Assembly: GCA_900317955.1 (NCBI GenBank) | Contig: ONIP01000007.1 | Span: forward strand, 62,001-126,000 | DNA: 64,000 nucleotides | Origin: an uncultured Bacteroidales bacterium | GTDB lineage: Bacteria; Bacteroidota; Bacteroidia; Bacteroidales; P3 | Direction: 5' to 3' | Shown: positions 18,642-27,905 of the stretch, in pieces | Layout: each line of letters starts with the position of its first letter | Numbering within the stretch: position 1 is the stretch's first letter | Notes under the pieces: generated by a model | The model's input: the letters and a program-made list of their open reading frames with translations, nothing else | Database searches by the model: none | Told to the model about the DNA's origin: nothing | Program-made: the position numbers and the translations under genes

Positions 18642-18785
18642 AAAAATGATACCAATAATTATTAGAAGTCTTCCTAAAACTATCATCTATTGAGGTGCAA
18701 ATCGACTATTTGAGTGAAAGCAAAATAGAGGTAAAATCATCATTTGGGATTAGAACTGAGTAGATTAATACAATGCGATGACGAT

Positions 18786-19805
18786 ATGAATCTTAAAGTT
18801 AGTGTAGTAGTAGCAGTTTATAATACTGCACAATATGTTGAACAATGCGTGCGTAGTTTGTTTGGGCAGACTTTGGTTGACATGGAGTTTATTTTTGTGG
18901 ATGACAAGTCAAGTGATGGTAGTATGGATATAGTGAGTAGAGTGTTGGAAGAATACCCGAATCGCAAGGAACAAGTGCAGATAATATATCATGAAGAGAA
19001 CCAAGGTGTGGCCAATACAAAGAACGATGGCATAAAAAGAGCCAAGGGAGAGTATCTGATAATAATAGATCCTGATGATTATGTGGAGCTGAACATGATG
19101 GAGGAGATGTATCGGAAAGCTGTTGATACGAGGTCTGATATAGTTATATGTGATTACTATCGTTTTTATGGAGAGGTGAACCGAATGGAGACAGCGGTGC
19201 CAGATGGAGTACAAGAGGGCGGGGCAAATGTGAGGGATGATATAATAAATCGTCGTTTTCCCCCTTTTTGTGTGATAAGATTGATAAAGCGCACTTTATT
19301 TTTTCAGCAAGATTTTGAATGGCCAGTAGGCAGGTTTGCAGAAGATATTGTATATAGTGTAGTAACTGCATACAATGCAAAGAAGATAGAGCATTTAGCA
19401 GCCCCCTTTTATCACTATCGTTGCGACGGAAAATCGTTGACACATGTAGATGACGAGGAAAGTCTTATGTCTAACTACCGTGGCAATATGTCAAACGTAG
19501 ATATTATGATACGTTTTTTAGAGAAGAAAGGGGTAGAAAAAAAATATTGGAGAGGGATATTGATTCAAAAGTTAAGGGTACGAAATAGGATATTGCCCTT
19601 GACAAAGAAGTGGAAATACAGAGGACTTTGGTTTAGGACATATCCTGAGATAAATAGAGTGTTATTTTTTGGGAATGGTCAGTATCATTCTACCTATCGT
19701 GAAAAGATATGGTTTTTAGCTGTCGCGACAGGATTGTATCCTAAATTCAAGAAATATTTGGGAGGGAAACATTTAAGACCATTTCCAGAATGGCCTGCAT
19801 GGTAA
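18786..19805 (+). CDS. GT2 family glycosyltransferase D
   Basis: 339-residue GT2 enzyme, the most diverged of the four. It has VSVVVAVYNTAQYVEQCV at the N-terminus, VDDKSSDGS, and the metal motif DPDD in place of DSDD. The start at 18786 is preferred to an upstream TTG at 18744 because it aligns with the paralogues. It is followed by licD after 12 bases, so it may build the sugar that LicD decorates. Confidence 0.88.
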   Translation: MNLKVSVVVAVYNTAQYVEQCVRSLFGQTLVDMEFIFVDDKSSDGSMDIVSRVLEEYPNRKEQVQIIYHEENQGVANTKNDGIKRAKGEYLIIIDPDDYVELNMMEEMYRKAVDTRSDIVICDYYRFYGEVNRMETAVPDGVQEGGANVRDDIINRRFPPFCVIRLIKRTLFFQQDFEWPVGRFAEDIVYSVVTAYNAKKIEHLAAPFYHYRCDGKSLTHVDDEESLMSNYRGNMSNVDIMIRFLEKKGVEKKYWRGILIQKLRVRNRILPLTKKWKYRGLWFRTYPEINRVLFFGNGQYHSTYREKIWFLAVATGLYPKFKKYLGGKHLRPFPEWPAW

Positions 19806-19817
19806 ACTTAAAACAAT

Positions 19818-20639
19818 ATGAAAAAGAAACTTACGACAAAGGACATACAGGCATTGAGCTTGGAAATACTGCTGGATGTGCATGATTTTTGTGAGAAGAA
19901 TGGAATCATATATTCATTGGCTGCAGGAACTCTACTTGGAGCAGTGAGACATCATGGGTTTATTCCCTGGGATGATGATCTTGACATATTTATGCTCCGT
20001 CCAGAATACGAGAAGTTTATTTATTCTTATAAATCAGACAAGTATAAGCTTCTGTCGATGGAGACTGACAAAGACTATTTTTTGTCCTATGCCCACGTGG
20101 TAGATATGGATAGGACAGAGATAACGTATAATTATGCTCCATTCTACAGGAAAAAAACCGGTTTAAAGATAGATATTTTCCCCTTAGATACCGTTTCAGA
20201 TGACAGGGCAGTATATGATGCCCAGTTTGACAGGACGCTTGAGATAGGAAAGGACTTTTATTATGCCCGAATGGCATATTGGCATTTCTCGTGTCACAAG
20301 TCTATAGGATATAATTATAGATTGCTGAAAAGGAAGATTAAGACGTGTAATGGACGGACGGTGTTTAAATACAATAAAATGGTTGATGCCAATGCTCACC
20401 TACTTCCATTCGGTTCTACTGAGCACGTGGCATTAATGTGCCTACCCCTCGAACAGTCTCGTCAATTGTTTTGTCTAAAGGATTTTGACAGCACAGTTCT
20501 ATTGGATTTTGAAGGGTATCAATTTAAGGCCATGAGAGGATACGATAATGTATTAAGGTCGGCTTATGGTGATTATATGCAATTGCCGCCAGAAGATAAG
20601 CGTCATGGCGGGCATGATATGATTATTTGTTTCAAGTAG
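19818..20639 (+). CDS. LicD family phosphotransferase
   Basis: 273-residue LicD/fukutin-type enzyme. The hallmark GTLLGAVRHHGFIPWDDDLD is at residues 37-56, with the acidic cluster for metal and CDP-donor binding. Family members move phosphocholine, glycerol-phosphate or ribitol-phosphate from a CDP donor to a glycan. The next gene encodes a TagD-type cytidylyltransferase fused to an oxidoreductase, with 3 bases between them, so a CDP-alditol donor is more likely here than CDP-choline. Family is confident; donor is inference. Confidence 0.9.
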   Translation: MKKKLTTKDIQALSLEILLDVHDFCEKNGIIYSLAAGTLLGAVRHHGFIPWDDDLDIFMLRPEYEKFIYSYKSDKYKLLSMETDKDYFLSYAHVVDMDRTEITYNYAPFYRKKTGLKIDIFPLDTVSDDRAVYDAQFDRTLEIGKDFYYARMAYWHFSCHKSIGYNYRLLKRKIKTCNGRTVFKYNKMVDANAHLLPFGSTEHVALMCLPLEQSRQLFCLKDFDSTVLLDFEGYQFKAMRGYDNVLRSAYGDYMQLPPEDKRHGGHDMIICFK

Positions 20640-20642
20640 TAT

Positions 20643-21983
20643 ATGAAGAAGGTTATCACATATGGTACATACGATCTGTTGCATCAGGGACATATTAATT
20701 TATTGCGCAGAGCCAAGTCTTTAGGTGATTATTTGATAGTAGGGGTGACATCAGACAGTTTTGACAAGGGACGAGGGAAACTGAATGTGCGTAATAATGT
20801 TCTTGAGAGAGTTGAGGCCGTAAAGGCTACTGGGTATGCCGATGAAGTGATAATAGAAGACTATACAGGGCAAAAGATAGATGATATACAGCGGTATGGA
20901 GTGGACGTGTTTGCAATCGGTTCAGATTGGACAGGCAAGTTTGATTATCTGAAAGAGTATTGTCAGGTAGTGTATCTGCCAAGGACAGAAGGCGTGTCGT
21001 CGACACAACTGAGGGCTGAGTTGCAAAGTATAGTAAAGATTGGCATAATTGGCTCGGGGCGGATAGCAAACAGGTTTGTTCCGGAGACACAAGTTGTGGA
21101 TGGAGCAAGTGTTGTGGCCGTATACAACCCAGAAGAGGTAGAAGCAAAAAAGTTTGCAGAAGGTTTTACCTTAGAGCCATTTTGTGAATTTGAACCTTTT
21201 TTGGATGAAGTAGATGCTGTATATATAGCTTCTCCCCATCTTTCCCATTATCAGTACGCAAAGTGTGCGTTGCAGGCAGGGAAGCATGTGCTATGTGAAG
21301 TACCTATGACCTTGTCGGGTAAAGAAGCACGTGAATTGTATAAAATAGCGGCAGAAAAAGGCCTGGTATTATTAGAGGCGAATAAGACTGCATTTTGTCC
21401 TGCTTTCGGGCATGTGGTCACCTTGGTAAAAAGCGGTGTGGTGGGCGATGTAGTAGATGTGAGGGTCTCTTTGTCCAAAGTGGTTGCCCCGCCAACACGA
21501 GAATTGGATGCAAAGCAGGGTGGTGGCGCCATGAATGAGCATGCTTCGTTGACATTATTGCCGGTAATCAAGTTGTTAGGATTTAATTATGATAATGTCC
21601 AATTCCATTCAAAAATGGAAGATGGGGTGGATATTTATACTAAGATAGTAATCAATTATCCACATGCAACTTCGTCGGTGACACTGGGTGTGGGCGTGAA
21701 GACCGAAGGTGATTTGGTCATATCTGGAACAAAGGGTTACCTATATGTTCCGGCTCCATGGTGGTTGACTGATTATTTCGAAATCAGATATGAAGACAGA
21801 ACAAAGAACAAAAAATATTTTTACAGTTATGACGGTGAAGGGTTGCGCTATGAGATACAAGAGTTTATTTCGATGATTGTGAATAAGCGTCGCAGTTCGT
21901 ACAAGATGAAGAAAGAAGAAAGCATAGCAATTGCAGAAATAATAGAACAATACCACGTCGGAAAGCATTTGGTAATATTATGA
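20643..21983 (+). CDS. Fusion: TagD-type cytidylyltransferase + Gfo/Idh/MocA oxidoreductase
   Basis: 446-residue two-domain protein. Residues 1-130 form a glycerol-3-phosphate cytidylyltransferase-like domain with the nucleotidyl motif HQGH (14-17) and RTEGVSSTQL (114-123). From about residue 131 a Gfo/Idh/MocA NAD(P)-binding domain starts with IGIIGSGRIA. The usual EKP motif of that family reads EVP here (219-221), so the conserved lysine is missing. By analogy with ribitol systems that pair a cytidylyltransferase with a reductase, it may make a CDP-activated polyol for LicD. It overlaps the SDR gene by 4 bases. Domains are clear; the product is inference. Confidence 0.85.
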   Translation: MKKVITYGTYDLLHQGHINLLRRAKSLGDYLIVGVTSDSFDKGRGKLNVRNNVLERVEAVKATGYADEVIIEDYTGQKIDDIQRYGVDVFAIGSDWTGKFDYLKEYCQVVYLPRTEGVSSTQLRAELQSIVKIGIIGSGRIANRFVPETQVVDGASVVAVYNPEEVEAKKFAEGFTLEPFCEFEPFLDEVDAVYIASPHLSHYQYAKCALQAGKHVLCEVPMTLSGKEARELYKIAAEKGLVLLEANKTAFCPAFGHVVTLVKSGVVGDVVDVRVSLSKVVAPPTRELDAKQGGGAMNEHASLTLLPVIKLLGFNYDNVQFHSKMEDGVDIYTKIVINYPHATSSVTLGVGVKTEGDLVISGTKGYLYVPAPWWLTDYFEIRYEDRTKNKKYFYSYDGEGLRYEIQEFISMIVNKRRSSYKMKKEESIAIAEIIEQYHVGKHLVIL

Positions 21984-22723
21984 TAAGTAGAATACTTATA
22001 GTAGGAGGAGCCAGTGGAATAGGATTGGCTATGGCAGTAGAGCTTGCATCGAGGGATGAAGTGGAGAGAGTGTATGTTGTTGATAAAGCTAATTTCCCTA
22101 AAGAGTATGCAAATGACAAGATATTTTCGTATTGTTTTGATTTGACGGAAAGCGACTATTCGATTTTTGATCGTTTTGCAGATATTAATGCCTTGATGAT
22201 TACTGCAGGATTTGGGCGGTTGGCCTTGTTTAAAGATGTGCCAGAGTCATATATAAAGGATTCGTTTGAGGTAAATACAATACCTGTATTAAGGTTAGTG
22301 AAGCATTTTTATGCTCGGCTGGAGAGCAAAACAGATTTTTATTGTGGAGTGATGGTGAGTATAGCAGGGTATATGACGTCTCCTTTTTTTGCGGTATATG
22401 GTGCGACTAAGGCTGCATTGAGGGTATTTATAGAGAGTGTCAATGTAGAATTGGAGAAGGGTGGTAGCTTTAACAGGATTCTAAATGTGTCGCCTGGAAG
22501 CATTGCTGGAACAGGATTTAATGCTGAGAAGACAGATTTGACCAAGACACAAGGATTGGCAAGAGATATAATATCACATTTGGAAAACAAAGATGATCTT
22601 TTTATTCCGAAGTATGAAGAGGTGTTTAAGGCAGTGCTGCAGCGTTATCACGATGATTTTAGAGAAGAGGGGAGGCACAGTTATGAATACAAACTGAATA
22701 GTGGTCGCGTTAAAACGAGTTGA
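21980..22723 (+). CDS. Short-chain dehydrogenase/reductase (SDR)
   Basis: 247-residue classical SDR. Nucleotide-binding GGASGIG is at residues 9-15. The catalytic Ser lies in VSIAGY (about 127), Tyr140 and Lys144 in VYGATK. Start overlaps the fusion gene by ATGA, so the two are translationally coupled and likely serve one pathway. It may perform the reduction or oxidation that the fusion partner, lacking its EKP lysine, does not. Substrate unknown. Confidence 0.88.
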   Translation: MISRILIVGGASGIGLAMAVELASRDEVERVYVVDKANFPKEYANDKIFSYCFDLTESDYSIFDRFADINALMITAGFGRLALFKDVPESYIKDSFEVNTIPVLRLVKHFYARLESKTDFYCGVMVSIAGYMTSPFFAVYGATKAALRVFIESVNVELEKGGSFNRILNVSPGSIAGTGFNAEKTDLTKTQGLARDIISHLENKDDLFIPKYEEVFKAVLQRYHDDFREEGRHSYEYKLNSGRVKTS

Positions 22724-23192
22724 TTACAAAAGCTATCGGAAAGTGAATAGTATAGTGCCGCATTAAAAGAGAATTGCTGTATTTGGCAATGAGACTGATT
22801 ATTAAGGGACCGCTTACCTTTGTTACGCATGTTTGAGAGCCATTTCCCTCCCAGGCTGCACTTCGATTGTCAGAGGTTATTCTAATTCAGCCTTACAGAG
22901 ATGTTTTAATAATCAGTCCAATCCTCCCCCCAAGCCCATTGGTTATCTTCAAAAATCCTATACATCGAAGTGCCTATTCCCAAGACTCGGATTGTTGGAT
23001 GTTGGTTAAAACGAAAAAAAGAGTTTTTCTTGTCTAGGGTATTGAAATCAAGTTCTCTGTGACTAATTAGAACAATGTAGATGACCATTAAAGGGAATAA
23101 AGTAGCAAATATGACACTAATCGCAATCAACAGGTTAAAGGGTTCAAACTGTTGAGGTGGCTGAAAATAAAAAGAACCCACCATTATTAAAT
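22724..23192. other. Gene-free gap with decayed copies of the hairpin repeat
   Basis: At about 22840-22920 the motif CAGGCTGCACTTCGATTGTC and following AATTCAGCC matches the CCCCAGAC-type element in degraded form. At about 22975-23090 GTTTTTCTTGTCTAGGG and the bases after it resemble the element at 14345-14440. An open frame on the minus strand here is explained by this repeat. No gene is supported. Confidence 0.6.
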
Positions 23193-24338
23193 ATGCCGTT
23201 TTCATCTAATACAAGGGCAAAGGCACTCTCCTATCTAACCAAGGTGTACCGTGTGGTAGTCTCATGGATAATGGTTAGGCCCTCACAGTTTGTCGTTTTA
23301 TTGAAGAATAAGGAACTGTATAAACGTCCGTCTTATTTTCCCGAATACGAAAGTAAGCGTAAGTCCCCTAGTCGTATTTTTATAGAACAATTGGGGCAGA
23401 TATTACGTTACGGTAAAGTAAATCGGTTCTATTTCCAATATGGATTTGACGTGAAATCTAAATCTGAGATGGAATCGTACGTGCATTACACCCCATTTCA
23501 GAATAGGAGAGGAGATTTGAATCTATCCTTATATCATGATTACTCATGCATATTAAGAGACAAGTTTGTCTTTTCTATTTTTGCTGAGGGGATAGGTATA
23601 AAGGTGGCCAAGACTCTTTTTTATTCTGCTAAAGGTGTGATGTATGATTATAAAACAAAGGAGGCAGCGGATTCTATTCTACCGGCGTTATCAATACATC
23701 ATCGACTGTTTTGTAAACCCTTGGATGGAGAAGAAGGTAAAGGAATCTTTATTGTAGTAGAGAAAGATGGTGTGCTTTATTGTGATGGGATTACAACTAA
23801 TGAAGAGAAGATAATGTCAAAACTGACAGAGAAACGATATATTGTTCAGACATTTATTGAGCAGCACAAATCGATGAGCCAGCTTCATCCCGAGTCTATC
23901 AATACCATCCGCTTAGTTACCGTGAAGGGGTTAAAAGACGGGAAGATCCATGTCCTGCCATCGATATTAAGAATCGGTACTGGTGACAGTGTCGTGGACA
24001 ATACATCGCAAGGAGGGATCGCAGTTGGAATAGATCTTGATACTGGCTTTTTGAAAAAGTTTGGCTTTTATAAGCCACAATATGGTTTAAAGGCAGATGT
24101 ACATCCAAACAGTAACGTAAGATTTGAGACGTTTCAGATACCCTACTTCGAAGAAGTAAAGAGCAAGGCAATCTATTTCCATTCATTGCTGCCTCAAATA
24201 CATTCGGTGGGTTGGGATATAGCCATAGGAGAAGATGGCCCGGTGTTTGTTGAAGGGAATGACAACTGGGAAATCACAGGCCCTCAAAGTTGTAACGGCG
24301 GTATGAAGAAAGAGTTTAAAGAGTTTTTTTACCGTTGA
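23193..24338 (+). CDS. Sugar-transfer-associated ATP-grasp protein, paralogue 3
   Basis: 381-residue ATP-grasp protein, diverged from the pair at 11002 and 12246 but with the same landmarks: RLFCKPLDGEEGKGIF for ATP binding, SINTIRLVTVKGLKDG, VDNTSQGGIAVGID, and the metal-binding end GPVFVEGNDNWE. The ATG at 23193 is used; an upstream GTG at 23157 would add 12 residues of repeat-like sequence. First of three consecutive ATP-grasp genes leading to a CapA-like gene, which suggests several similar ligations in one pathway. Confidence 0.8.
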   Translation: MPFSSNTRAKALSYLTKVYRVVVSWIMVRPSQFVVLLKNKELYKRPSYFPEYESKRKSPSRIFIEQLGQILRYGKVNRFYFQYGFDVKSKSEMESYVHYTPFQNRRGDLNLSLYHDYSCILRDKFVFSIFAEGIGIKVAKTLFYSAKGVMYDYKTKEAADSILPALSIHHRLFCKPLDGEEGKGIFIVVEKDGVLYCDGITTNEEKIMSKLTEKRYIVQTFIEQHKSMSQLHPESINTIRLVTVKGLKDGKIHVLPSILRIGTGDSVVDNTSQGGIAVGIDLDTGFLKKFGFYKPQYGLKADVHPNSNVRFETFQIPYFEEVKSKAIYFHSLLPQIHSVGWDIAIGEDGPVFVEGNDNWEITGPQSCNGGMKKEFKEFFYR

Positions 24339-24386
24339 AGAAATAATAATATTGATGGGTGAATCGTATCATAAATGTGAAAGCAA

Positions 24387-25466
24387 ATGAAGGCATTTGA
24401 TATATCTGTATTAAGTCGCACTCAGCAGACTGGGTGGGATACTTTTTATCTTTTTTTCAGAGGACGGAAGTGGCGTCATACTGAAAGATATGTGCATAGG
24501 TATCTTGGCGGTGGTGTTTCAAAAAGAGAAATAGTATACCATTGTTTCAAGATGAGTTATGCATATATTCGATATGGTTGGTGGTTTGATGAGTATTTCA
24601 TGTACCACTTCAACAGGCTGTCAGATAAAGGGAGAAAGGAGTTTGTCCCCGACCTTCAGAAAGATTATTTTTGTGATATTGCAAATACAGCAGAGATTCA
24701 TGAGCGGTTTGCAAACAAAGGTGTCACATATCGATATTTTGCCAACTATTATCATAGGGATGTATGTCCTGTTGAATGCTGGGAGCGTGATGAATCTGCA
24801 TTCAGAGAATTCATAGGCAGACATGATGCGTATATTATCAAACCTATTGGAGGGACACTTGGGCGAGGAGTGAAAGTAATAAGAGGTGCAAGTTTAAAGG
24901 AAATGGAACACCTGTTGAAAGAAGACTATCCTTCGGGTTACTTAGCGGAAGAGTTGATACGGCAGAATGAGAAATTAGCAAGTCTTCATCCAGAGTCGGT
25001 AAATACTATCAGGATAACAACCTTTAGATTTGGTGATGAGGTACATATTGCGCCACCTTTTATTAGAATGGGTCGAGGGAATGAAGTTGTTGATAATGCT
25101 GCGCAAGGTGGTATATTCGCTGCGATAGATAGAGAAACCGGGATTGTTATTCAGGCGGCTGATGAGTTAGGGAACGAATATATATCACACCCAGATACAG
25201 GCACAGCAATTGTAGGGTTTGCAATTCCCGAATGGGGGAAAGCTATAGAATTTGCAAAGGAGTTGTCAAGTGTAGTGCCTGAATGGCATTTCGCAGGATG
25301 GGATTTAGCCTATACTGACAAAGGTTGGTTGTTAGTAGAAGCTAATTCCAGGGGGCAGTTTGTTTGTTTCCAGACCTCTACACAGAAGGGATTCAGAGCA
25401 GAACTTGAAAAAATATTAGGAAAGACATTGAAAGAATATTGTAAACATGTTAAAGTCAGGATATAA
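24387..25466 (+). CDS. Sugar-transfer-associated ATP-grasp protein, paralogue 4
   Basis: 359-residue ATP-grasp protein. IIKPIGGTLGRGVKVI marks the ATP-binding lysine region, SVNTIRITTFRFGDE and VVDNAAQGGIFAAID the central strands, and GWLLVEANSRGQ the C-terminal Glu/Asn metal site. It overlaps the next ATP-grasp gene by 20 bases, so the pair is certainly one operon. Substrates unknown; probably cytoplasmic. Confidence 0.8.
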   Translation: MKAFDISVLSRTQQTGWDTFYLFFRGRKWRHTERYVHRYLGGGVSKREIVYHCFKMSYAYIRYGWWFDEYFMYHFNRLSDKGRKEFVPDLQKDYFCDIANTAEIHERFANKGVTYRYFANYYHRDVCPVECWERDESAFREFIGRHDAYIIKPIGGTLGRGVKVIRGASLKEMEHLLKEDYPSGYLAEELIRQNEKLASLHPESVNTIRITTFRFGDEVHIAPPFIRMGRGNEVVDNAAQGGIFAAIDRETGIVIQAADELGNEYISHPDTGTAIVGFAIPEWGKAIEFAKELSSVVPEWHFAGWDLAYTDKGWLLVEANSRGQFVCFQTSTQKGFRAELEKILGKTLKEYCKHVKVRI

Positions 25467-26487
25467 TAGAGGCTTACTATTTAGTATAAAAGAAAAGAAG
25501 CGTTGGATCACAGACTTTGTTAAGTTCAGGAAAGAAGCCAAACAACGGTTTTTAAGAGAAAAACCGGTGGACGGATCATACATAGACTACCTCAAAGCAT
25601 TGGCATCGCATAGATTTTCATACGATGAGTATATGCGGTATGAGATGTGGGAACTGTCATCAAAAGAAAGAGAGGCTTTTGTTTCGATGGCAGAAATGGA
25701 GCAGGTATATAGAAAGACTGGCTCTCGAGAAGTGAAGTCGATATTGAATAATAAGGTGCGAACATTAAAGGTGTTTCACGACTATGTGTATAGACGATGG
25801 TGTTATGTTCCAGATTCGACACCAGAAGAGGTAAGGGGGATTCTATCATCGTCAGATTGCATAGTAAAACCGATTAATGGACATTCGGGGAGTGGTATTC
25901 GAATGGTTCCCCGTATAGTTGATACAGATTGGGAGGAACTATATCGAAAATTGGCGCAGGAACAGGTATTGATAGAAGAGCGAATTCATGGATGCAAAGA
26001 GTTGGAAAGCTTTCATCCTGGTTCTTTGAATACTATCAGGGTGGTGACAATATCGAATGGTATTGAAACAAGGGTTATTGGAGCCATAGTTAGGATGGGG
26101 GTTGGCAGTGGATTTATAGATAATACCCATGCCGGAGGATTGTTTGCACAGATAGATGAGAGTACGGGAGTAATTGCAAGCGACGGGGTAAATATGGGTG
26201 GTCGGCATTGGGTAACTCACCCAGATACGGGTAAGACGATAAAAGGGGTTAGAATTCCGTATTGGGGTAATGTGATTGCAACATGTATCAATGCATCAAA
26301 GTTGTTACCCAACTTATGTTTTGCAGGATGGGATATTAGTGTGCATGAGAACGGGAATGTAGAAATTATAGAGGTGAATGCTGCGCCTCATTTCGATGGA
26401 GGCATGCAGTTGCCCCAGAAAAAAGGTGTCCGAAATAAAGTTAAAAAGTATTTAAAAGAATTGTGTGGGATTAAAGGAATCATATAA
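25447..26487 (+). CDS. Sugar-transfer-associated ATP-grasp protein, paralogue 5
   Basis: 346-residue ATP-grasp protein with IVKPINGHSGSGIRMV, LNTIRVVTISNGIE, FIDNTHAGGLFAQID and the catalytic end NVEIIEVNAAPHFDGGM. The stop codon overlaps the ATG of the CapA-like gene by one base (TAATG). The tight coupling to paralogue 4 and to CapA suggests that these three proteins are made in matched amounts and act in sequence or as a complex. Confidence 0.8.
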   Translation: MLKSGYNRGLLFSIKEKKRWITDFVKFRKEAKQRFLREKPVDGSYIDYLKALASHRFSYDEYMRYEMWELSSKEREAFVSMAEMEQVYRKTGSREVKSILNNKVRTLKVFHDYVYRRWCYVPDSTPEEVRGILSSSDCIVKPINGHSGSGIRMVPRIVDTDWEELYRKLAQEQVLIEERIHGCKELESFHPGSLNTIRVVTISNGIETRVIGAIVRMGVGSGFIDNTHAGGLFAQIDESTGVIASDGVNMGGRHWVTHPDTGKTIKGVRIPYWGNVIATCINASKLLPNLCFAGWDISVHENGNVEIIEVNAAPHFDGGMQLPQKKGVRNKVKKYLKELCGIKGII

Positions 26488-27593
26488 TGATAAAAATAGT
26501 AGGAGTTGGAGATATAATGCCAGGTGGAGTCTTGGCTGGTATAGATGAAGGATACGTGTCTCAGGAGGTGTTGGGTGTGCTGCAAAGCGGTGACATCCGT
26601 GTTGGAACATTAGAAACAGCGATAGGCAATATTCCTGCATTCAGTAATGAGAAGATGTCGCGCAAATGTGATGTTATCTATGCCCTTGACCATGATTTGA
26701 TAAAATTGAAGGATCTGGGCTTTGATGTAGTTAGTTTGGCCAACAACCATTTCTTCGACTTGGGTCCGGATGGAGGAGAACATGCCGTCAGGTTGCTTGA
26801 TGAAATGGGGATAAAACATGTTGGTGCAGGTAAAAACATTGAAGAGGCGTCGTCCCCTGCTGTGATAAATATTGGAGGAAAAAGCGTTGCATTTGTGTCC
26901 TTTTGTGAAACAGAAGAAAAGTTGATTGGGTGGTGCCCTGTCGCAAGTAGTAATAGCTCAGGGGTCAATCCCCTAACAAAAGATAATATATGCAAATTGA
27001 TACCCCGACTCAAGGAAGAGTATGATATAGTCGTGGTTTTGCCTCATTGGGGCAAAGAAGGTCAGATAATGCCTACCGACCGCCAGTATCGATTGTCGAA
27101 GATAATGATAGAATCAGGTGCAGACTTGGTTCTAGGGAGCCATACGCATTGTGTCCAACCGGTTTTCCAGACAAAAGGTAAGGTAATAGTGTTTGGGATG
27201 GGCAATTTCCTGTTCCCAGACAGGTTGATTGTACCTCCTCGCTCTACTTATTATCCAGAAACAACTATAGATTTCACATCGCTTCCAGTTACAGACAGGT
27301 ATCCATACGTTGATAAGCTTACATTCAAAAAATGGAGAGCAAAAGCACGTTTGGGGGGTATGGTAGAATGTACAATTGAAGATAATAGTGTGAATGTAAG
27401 AGAGCATGTCGTTTGTCTATCGAAAGACAATCATGTGGGATTGATTAAAGAAAAGTATAAGTATGATTCTCAATTGAAACTTGCATCTGCTGTTTTGAGA
27501 AGTGGTTGTTTCGTCCAATTTTACAAGGTATATCAGATGGGGAACGTGGCAAAAAGATTGTTGAAGAGGTTAAAAAATGGGTTGAAGTTATGA
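26487..27593 (+). CDS. CapA/PgsA-like metallophosphatase-fold capsule protein
   Basis: 368-residue protein with the CapA (PGA_cap) fold. GDIMPGG near the start (8-14), LETAIGN (42-48), LANNHFFDLGPDGG (84-97), LPHWGKEG and GSHTHCVQP are the expected metallophosphoesterase motifs. CapA proteins are needed for poly-gamma-glutamate capsules, where they act at the cell surface with CapB/CapC. This protein has no visible signal peptide or membrane anchor and CapB/CapC are absent, so it may be a cytoplasmic variant. Adjacent ATP-grasp ligases make an amino-acid-containing product plausible. Confidence 0.88.
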   Translation: MIKIVGVGDIMPGGVLAGIDEGYVSQEVLGVLQSGDIRVGTLETAIGNIPAFSNEKMSRKCDVIYALDHDLIKLKDLGFDVVSLANNHFFDLGPDGGEHAVRLLDEMGIKHVGAGKNIEEASSPAVINIGGKSVAFVSFCETEEKLIGWCPVASSNSSGVNPLTKDNICKLIPRLKEEYDIVVVLPHWGKEGQIMPTDRQYRLSKIMIESGADLVLGSHTHCVQPVFQTKGKVIVFGMGNFLFPDRLIVPPRSTYYPETTIDFTSLPVTDRYPYVDKLTFKKWRAKARLGGMVECTIEDNSVNVREHVVCLSKDNHVGLIKEKYKYDSQLKLASAVLRSGCFVQFYKVYQMGNVAKRLLKRLKNGLKL

Positions 27594-27698
27594 TGTGTAG
27601 TATCATTTACTAGGAGTGGGTTCTCATTTTTGTTGGTATCAGTCTTTTGATATAATATTTGATATAATAATAGATTACTTTAACGATACATTGAGAGA

Positions 27699-27824
27699 AT
27701 GAGTACTTATCTTTCAAGTGTTCTTTGGAGGCTGTTTCCAATCACAAATAATTCAAGATTGATGAATTCGTATTGTAAGTTAGGTGATGAGGTAAGAATT
27801 CCAAACAGAAATTATTGTAAGTAG
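27699..27824 (+). CDS. Possible small or remnant ORF, 41 codons
   Basis: ATG at 27699 opens 41 codons (begins MSTYLSSVLWRLFPITNN, ends RIPNRNYCK) to a TAG. It lies in the 478-base gap 27594-28071 upstream of the promoter of the next block. The end of the peptide faintly resembles the beginning of hexapeptide acyltransferases, so it could be the remnant of such a gene. No function can be assigned; it may not be translated. Confidence 0.2.
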   Translation: MSTYLSSVLWRLFPITNNSRLMNSYCKLGDEVRIPNRNYCK

Positions 27825-27866
27825 TTAGCAGAACAATATGTTTAACATTTTTCATTGATTATTTTC

Positions 27867-27896
27867 TTGTTTAAACAGAAAAAAATAGTATCTTTG
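27867..27896 (+). promoter_or_regulatory. Bacteroidetes-type promoter for the second polysaccharide block
   Basis: TTG at 27867-27869, a 19-base spacer, and TATCTTTG at 27889-27896, a perfect match to the TAnnTTTG -7 element with normal spacing. It drives a leader of about 170 bases before the Wza-like gene. Confidence 0.75.
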
Positions 27897-27905
27897 TATG
27901 TGAAA

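Noticed and set aside
23157..23192. GTG start for the third ATP-grasp gene
   Set aside because: Adds 12 residues derived from repeat-like sequence; the ATG at 23193 is more likely.
22906..23205. Minus-strand open frame of 99 codons with a hydrophobic stretch
   Set aside because: It overlaps a degraded copy of the hairpin repeat (compare 14345-14440) and the start of an ATP-grasp gene; the peptide resembles no family.
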